Shown here: positions 59,763 through 64,000 of the stretch, piece after piece
Layout: the number at the start of each line of letters is the position of its first letter
Position numbering within the stretch: position 1 is the first letter of the stretch
From: an uncultured Dehalococcoidia bacterium
GTDB taxonomy: Bacteria; Chloroflexota; Dehalococcoidia; Lucifugimonadales; UBA3495
Direction: 5' to 3'
Assembly (NCBI GenBank): GCA_951812625.1
Contig: CATOSP010000003.1
Coordinates: 1-64,000, forward strand
Length of the DNA stretch: 64,000 nucleotides
The notes under the pieces: model-generated
Databases searched by the model: none
Seen by the model: the letters and a program-made list of their open reading frames with translations, nothing else
What the model was told of the DNA's origin: nothing
Program-made: the position numbers and the translations under genes

Positions 59763-61037
59763 CTATGTCGCCCGGAGCTGCGACGGCGAGGGATGAGGGT
59801 CGCCCATCCACAGTTGCACCAAGGCCCCCAATGTACCCAGCGCTGCAACGGTGGCCAGGGGGATCATGAAACCACCCGTAGCGTCATATGCCATTCCGAC
59901 CAAAACCGGTTCGCCTAAGGCAAGAAGGTTCGCCAGGGTGAGCGATACGCCAATTATCGTGGCATAGTTGCGGCGGCCGAAATAGGCTCCCCGGGCGGCG
60001 AATGCCAACGGGGCCATGCCGCCGGAACCTGCGCCCATCAACACCGCAACAACATAGAACATCGGCAAAGTCCCGGCAAATGCCAGGACACCTCCAGCGA
60101 TACATTGCAGCAGGGCGAAGAAGCACAACGCCCAGCGGATGGGGATCCGGTCCCCAGCCAGGCCTCCGACCAACACAAAAGGCATTGCCACGAGGCCCGG
60201 CGTCGCGCTGGCCGCCAGCGCCAACTCGATCGGAGAAAAACCCAGGTCGTACATCCGTAATGCTTGGAGGAAGTCCATAGCGCTCATGGTCATCGTCGCG
60301 CTGGCGCCGCCCACGATCATGAGCCAGAAGGCCCGGGTCCGCAACGCCTCCCGCCAGCCGTAGTCGGGGGCTGGTGCATCTTCGGCCAGGGCCGGTGGGG
60401 GAGTGCCATCAGGATGCTGTCCGTGGTCTTCGGGCCGGTTTCGGACCAGTTTCGAATAGACCCAGGCCAGGGCCAGCATTACCGCTGCGGGTAACAGGAA
60501 CGCCGGGGCGTTGGCCAATACCGCAACCCCCACGCCAAGCAGGTTGGTCACGAAAAAGGCCGCCACGGACGACAGCATCATCACCGCGATGGCGGTAGCC
60601 CGCCGCCGCAGGAACCAGTTGTTCACCGCCGCCATCATCGGCAACTGGGAGCCGGACGTAGAGCCAAGGACCAGTAACATGACGGACAAATAGAACAAGG
60701 GCGCCATATGCGCAGCCACGTGCAGGGCAAAACCGATGCCCATCAGCGTCGCTCCCCACACAACCATCCGGCGGGGCCCCCAACGGTCAACCGCACAACC
60801 GATGAACGGCAGGAGCAGCAACGGAAATAAACTGGTCAATAGCGGATAGAACGCCGCAGTCCAGCTGCGTCCGATGAGCTCCCGGGTATCGCCAAGCAGG
60901 ACCCTTGCGAGAGTAGGCAGACCCGCGCCTTCGCCGCCGATGGCCAGGATGAATGCCCCGGCTATCACCAGCCTCCAGCCCCAGAAGCGCGGGACGGAGG
61001 GTTGCGGCTCGGGGGTAGGGGCATCAGAATCATGCAT
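59763..61037 (-). CDS. MFS transporter, third copy
   Basis: 424 residues from ATG 61037 (MHDSDAPTPEPQPSVPRFWG). Twelve helices, with GCAVDRWGPRRMVVWGATLM and GGLAGDRIPIRWALCFFALL as the loop motifs. It is a more distant relative of the two MFS copies at 23165 and 32331. A start at 61088 would add 17 residues. Substrate unknown. Confidence 0.85.
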   Translation of the reverse strand: MHDSDAPTPEPQPSVPRFWGWRLVIAGAFILAIGGEGAGLPTLARVLLGDTRELIGRSWTAAFYPLLTSLFPLLLLPFIGCAVDRWGPRRMVVWGATLMGIGFALHVAAHMAPLFYLSVMLLVLGSTSGSQLPMMAAVNNWFLRRRATAIAVMMLSSVAAFFVTNLLGVGVAVLANAPAFLLPAAVMLALAWVYSKLVRNRPEDHGQHPDGTPPPALAEDAPAPDYGWREALRTRAFWLMIVGGASATMTMSAMDFLQALRMYDLGFSPIELALAASATPGLVAMPFVLVGGLAGDRIPIRWALCFFALLQCIAGGVLAFAGTLPMFYVVAVLMGAGSGGMAPLAFAARGAYFGRRNYATIIGVSLTLANLLALGEPVLVGMAYDATGGFMIPLATVAALGTLGALVQLWMGDPHPSPSQLRAT

Positions 61038-61149
61038 CAGAAGTTGCCTCGCAGGTCCTGCTACGAACCCACACCCAGAAGCGGTCAACCACTCCGGGAT
61101 GGCCTGATGAGACGCTCAGGAGTCCCTTTGGGGTGTTGAAAGCCGGGCT

Positions 61150-62382
61150 TCAGATAATCCCGGTCTGGGACAGGGCCACCAGTTGCTCGTGGGTGAAGCC
61201 CAGCTCTCCGGTGTAGACCTCTTCATTGTGCTGGCCCAGGGACGGGGCGGGAGTCGTGGCAGTGGACGGCGCATCGGGGAGGGTGTAGGGCGCGTTGGGG
61301 TAGGAGAGGGCGCGGGCTCCGGGGCGCTCGATTTCCTCGAACCAGTCGGACAGGCCGGGGTCGTTGCGCACCTCGTCGAAGCCCCGGACAGGCCCCAGGG
61401 GAATCCTGTGCTCCATCGCCATTTCCAGGAGCTCGGCCTTGGTGTGCTGTAACAGCCACTCTTCCATGTAGCCGTCTAACTCGTCGGCGTACTCGTTGTT
61501 CATCACCGTGCGGCTGGTGAAGCGCGGGTCACGGGACCACTCGGGAGAGCCCATCAGCTCCAGGAGCCTGCGCCACTGGCGGCCCTCGGGGGAGCCGGCG
61601 AAGACGTAGCCGTCCTTGCAGCGGAGGATGCAGTTGGGGTAGGGGAAGTCCAGGGAGTGGTGCCCGGTGCGGCGGGTCATGCGCCACTCGTACACGGCCA
61701 TCAATGCCTCGGGGCCGTTGTAGACCCCGGACATGGTCTCGACCTCGGCAATGTCGATGTGCTGGCCGCCCACGGGCGCGCCTCCGGCATCTACTGACTC
61801 CCCGGCCAGCAGGGCCATGACGATGGATGAGGCAGCGGCCATTCCGGCGAAGTACCCGACTTCCGCCGTGCCGAAGGTCAGCGGCTCACGCTCCGCCTCT
61901 CCAAGTCCCTGGGAAATGCCCCCGGCGGCAGAGAGGTTGATGTCGTGCGCCTTGTAATACTTGTACGGACCTGTAAGTCCGAAGGGGGTGATGGATGCCA
62001 TTACCAGCGCGGGGTTCCTCTCTGCCAGCGGCTCGTAGGAGAGGTTGACCCTGTCCATCTCCCGTGGGTGCAGGTTGTGGACCAGCACGTGGGAGTTTGC
62101 TGCCAGGTCTCTTAGGATTCCCATGCCTGTGGGTGTGGCGATGTCGAGGGTGAGGCCCCGCTTGCCGGTGTTCAGGTACAGGAACATCCCGCTGCGTTCC
62201 TGGTGGGGGTCATCGTCGATGAAAGGGCCGTAGCTACGGTGGGTGTCCCCGGTAACGGGGGTCTCGATCTTGGCTACCTGCGCCCCCATCCCGGCCAGGA
62301 GCTTGCCGCAGTAGGCCGCGGAGATCCCGTTTCCCAGTTCCAGTACCCGGACGTCTTCCAACAGGCTGTATGTCATGCGCAT
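61150..62382 (-). CDS. class III CoA-transferase (CaiB/BaiF), second copy
   Basis: 410 residues. VRVLELGNGISAAYCGKLLA and LVHNLHPREMDRVNLSYEPL, then SITPFGLTGPYKYYKAHDIN are the family markers. The position of the usual catalytic Asp shows Glu in LTFGTAEVGYFAG, so activity should be tested rather than assumed. Only distantly like the copy at 58023. Confidence 0.88.
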   Translation of the reverse strand: MRMTYSLLEDVRVLELGNGISAAYCGKLLAGMGAQVAKIETPVTGDTHRSYGPFIDDDPHQERSGMFLYLNTGKRGLTLDIATPTGMGILRDLAANSHVLVHNLHPREMDRVNLSYEPLAERNPALVMASITPFGLTGPYKYYKAHDINLSAAGGISQGLGEAEREPLTFGTAEVGYFAGMAAASSIVMALLAGESVDAGGAPVGGQHIDIAEVETMSGVYNGPEALMAVYEWRMTRRTGHHSLDFPYPNCILRCKDGYVFAGSPEGRQWRRLLELMGSPEWSRDPRFTSRTVMNNEYADELDGYMEEWLLQHTKAELLEMAMEHRIPLGPVRGFDEVRNDPGLSDWFEEIERPGARALSYPNAPYTLPDAPSTATTPAPSLGQHNEEVYTGELGFTHEQLVALSQTGII

Positions 62383-62449
62383 CCGCCCCCAGTCATGTCT
62401 GGCCGGTCAACAACCCAAACCTTCGTGCATTTCTTCCGTCTGTCCCGCG

Positions 62450-62689
62450 CTAACCGTTCTGGACTATCAGTACCACCAGGGCAGCGATGATGCCCAGCAT
62501 GGCAGCCATCATCCCGCCCCCGATGGCCAGCATTGCCACCATCAGCTTGTCAATCCGGGAGTTGACCTGCTGAAAGCCCGCGTTCATGTCGGCGTGAAGC
62601 TGGTGGAGCAACGCGCCCTGTTCTTCCACGCGCCCTTCCAGTTTGCCGAGGGTCCGCTCCAGGTTGTCCGCATTGTCTACGGTGGTCAT
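62450..62689 (-). CDS. small coiled-coil membrane protein
   Basis: 79 residues. Residues 8-45 form a coiled coil (NLERTLGKLEGRVEEQGALL). A C-terminal helix (MLGIIAALVVLIV) anchors it. The layout resembles XhlA-like proteins. Function unknown. Confidence 0.6.
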   Translation of the reverse strand: MTTVDNADNLERTLGKLEGRVEEQGALLHQLHADMNAGFQQVNSRIDKLMVAMLAIGGGMMAAMLGIIAALVVLIVQNG

Positions 62690-62752
62690 TCGCGTTCTCC
62701 CGGTGTGCTTGAGGGAAATGAGAATCTCATAATAGCAGCCATTCCCGCGCCC

Positions 62753-63493
62753 CTACTCCAGCAGCGCGTCCCGGAGGGTTTGGAGTGTATCCGGGGTGAC
62801 GCCGTGGGCCAGGACGAACCCCTCTGGCCCGCCCCAGCCGTCGTTCAGGTCGGACAGGGCGCGTTCCATCGCCCTGGGTTGGGCCTCGAACATGTGCAGA
62901 GGGCGGTCCTCGTTGCCGGGGCGCTGCCGTAGCCGTTCTCCGAGAACGCCGATGACCTGGTTGGTCAGGGAGTAGTCGGCCATGATCTGCTCCTCGTCCA
63001 CGCCCAGCAGTCCGAGGATGATGGCCGACAGTACGCCCGTCCGGTCCTTGCCCGCAGTGCAGTGGACCACGGCGGGCAGGGTTTGGTCCCCGGCCAGCAG
63101 ATTGAGGGCCTGGGCCACCCGCTCCCCGGCGTTGGCGATTATCCAGGTGTATATCTCGGTGAGCCGTACCACCGGGTCCACTCCCGCAACGGGGTGGGAT
63201 ATATCGCGGTCTTCCAGGAAGGGGATGTTGCGGTATCGGACGGCGGAACCATCCCGTGGCCAGCGTCCGGCATCGGAGGCTTCGTCGGGGTTGCGCAGGT
63301 CGATGACGGTGGAAAGCCCCAGCGACGATTGCACCAAGGCCATGTCGTCCGGCATCATAAAATGAAGTGCGTCCGACCGGAACAGCACCCCGCTCCTGAC
63401 CGTGCGCCCCTCCCGCGTACGGTAGCCGCCAAGGTCGCGGAAGTTGAAACAACCCCGCAGGGGGATGAAGTGGCCGGTGTTGCTGTCAGTCAT
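62753..63493 (-). CDS. tyrosine-protein phosphatase (DSP-like)
   Basis: 246 residues. FNFRDLGGYRT near residue 16 and VVHCTAGKDRTGVLSAIIL at 142-160 are typical of the bacterial Tyr-phosphatase family (PF13350-type). Catalytic C145 and R151 form the C-x5-R loop. Cytosolic; substrate unknown. Confidence 0.88.
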   Translation of the reverse strand: MTDSNTGHFIPLRGCFNFRDLGGYRTREGRTVRSGVLFRSDALHFMMPDDMALVQSSLGLSTVIDLRNPDEASDAGRWPRDGSAVRYRNIPFLEDRDISHPVAGVDPVVRLTEIYTWIIANAGERVAQALNLLAGDQTLPAVVHCTAGKDRTGVLSAIILGLLGVDEEQIMADYSLTNQVIGVLGERLRQRPGNEDRPLHMFEAQPRAMERALSDLNDGWGGPEGFVLAHGVTPDTLQTLRDALLE

Positions 63494-63509
63494 GTTGCGT
63501 AAACCCCGT

Positions 63510-64000
63510 TTAGTCTGTCTCCGGCGTGTGCTCCGTGATGATGCGGCGGAATTGGGCTAGCCTTTCGTGAAGCCAATCGGCCATCTGAGGCCAGTTGTCG
63601 CGGTCCTGGGAATCTATCCATAGAGACCTGTTGCGGTTGCCGATCTCCGCGGTTACGGTGGCTTCGTATCTCATTGCCAAATCTTTAGTCTGAACGTCGT
63701 AATCACTATTACTCTTATCGATATACAAGCCGGTGCCGTCCCGCGATAGTGATTGGTGGACAATTACGCCTCCGATCAGGTGTTTGACCGTATGGTCAGA
63801 GTAGTTCGGCGGCGTATCGTCGCCTTGGTGACGCTCAGCATAGAAACTCCAGAACTCCCGACGGAACGGTCGTAGGTCGGCCCGTCTGCCGTTAACTCTG
63901 GTCTCAGCCATATCTCTTACTCGGCGGTCCCAATCGTTTGGTCGTTCCAGCACCTCGAACAGCGGGGCGACGGGGGCTGGGGCATCGGCGATACGTACGG
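63510..64000 (-). CDS. DUF4268-type protein, C-terminal part
   Basis: The frame runs off the right edge: upstream of ATG 63953 it reads VRIADAPAPVAPLFEVLERP. RREFWSFYAERHQGD, then RYEATVTAEIGNRNRSLWID and WLHERLAQFRRIITE match the DUF4268 C-terminus, usually attached to an N-terminal PD-(D/E)XK nuclease. The true start is outside the window. Confidence 0.75.
   Translation of the reverse strand, partial: VRIADAPAPVAPLFEVLERPNDWDRRVRDMAETRVNGRRADLRPFRREFWSFYAERHQGDDTPPNYSDHTVKHLIGGVIVHQSLSRDGTGLYIDKSNSDYDVQTKDLAMRYEATVTAEIGNRNRSLWIDSQDRDNWPQMADWLHERLAQFRRIITEHTPETD

Noticed and set aside
1..64000. CRISPR arrays, rRNA and tRNA genes
   Set aside because: I searched for regularly spaced identical repeats with unique spacers and for tRNA cloverleaf signatures and saw none. 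The 15-bp and CATATATACC repeats have no spacer structure.

Overview
The window is about 60% G+C. Its gene content resembles an environmental Chloroflexota genome of the SAR202/Dehalococcoidia type: class III CoA-transferases, an LLM flavin monooxygenase, MmgE/PrpD, FAD dehydrogenases, several zinc alcohol dehydrogenases and MFS carriers, mixed with many toxin-antitoxin, HEPN and Uma2 genes. The taxonomic call is inference from content; no rRNA or tRNA gene was seen.

Layout. 1-1.0 kb: queC-queE (deazaguanine synthesis), both with reading-frame breaks. 1-2.1 kb: a VapBC45-like module with a possible operator. 2.3-7.3 kb: MmgE/PrpD and an LLM oxidoreductase, the latter flanked by two near-identical Uma2 nuclease copies. 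7.4-16.5 kb: a frameshifted gene with a primase-like tail, two alcohol dehydrogenases, an MmeI-like (type IIL) restriction-methylation enzyme, and a HEPN/coiled-coil region with relics of related genes. 16.7-23 kb: a defence and addiction patch with tandem vapBC (both toxins broken), a TcuA-like FAD dehydrogenase, an intact hicBA, an hsdS relic, an AAA+DUF4435 protein, an AlbA_2 relic fused to a truncated hicA, and hicB. 23-37.7 kb: two MFS carriers, an NCS2 permease with an extra C-terminal domain, tandem DUF1330 genes, a deoxyribosyltransferase/TIR-like protein with a small basic partner, DUF3800, VapBC, HicAB and unknown pairs. 37.9-44.6 kb: a phage-derived island (zinc ribbon, terminase, portal) followed by a retropepsin pair and a double-MazF protein. 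44.6-50.8 kb: FAD oxidase, Uma2, S9 peptidase, DUF429 and a dimeric-barrel protein. 50.8-53.2 kb: higA with a broken higB and two HEPN-like genes. 53.3-64 kb: a UGSC-family selenoprotein, a MaoC dehydratase, two CoA-transferases, a third MFS carrier, a tyrosine phosphatase and the end of a DUF4268 gene.

The best finding is 53330-54976. A single gene is interrupted by an in-frame UGA at the selenocysteine position of the UGSC family, with a perfect 7-bp hairpin beginning 13 bases after it. The second theme is decay: at least five toxin genes are truncated or frameshifted while their antitoxins stay open, and relics of restriction and defence genes sit at rearrangement junctions. A dispersed repeat with a core of about 40 bp occurs four times, twice flanking a gene inserted between the phage terminase and portal genes.

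Metabolically, the intact genes suggest import and catabolism of organic acids and other small organics (MFS and NCS2 carriers, CoA-transferases, MaoC, MmgE/PrpD, FAD and zinc dehydrogenases). This is inferred from family membership only.
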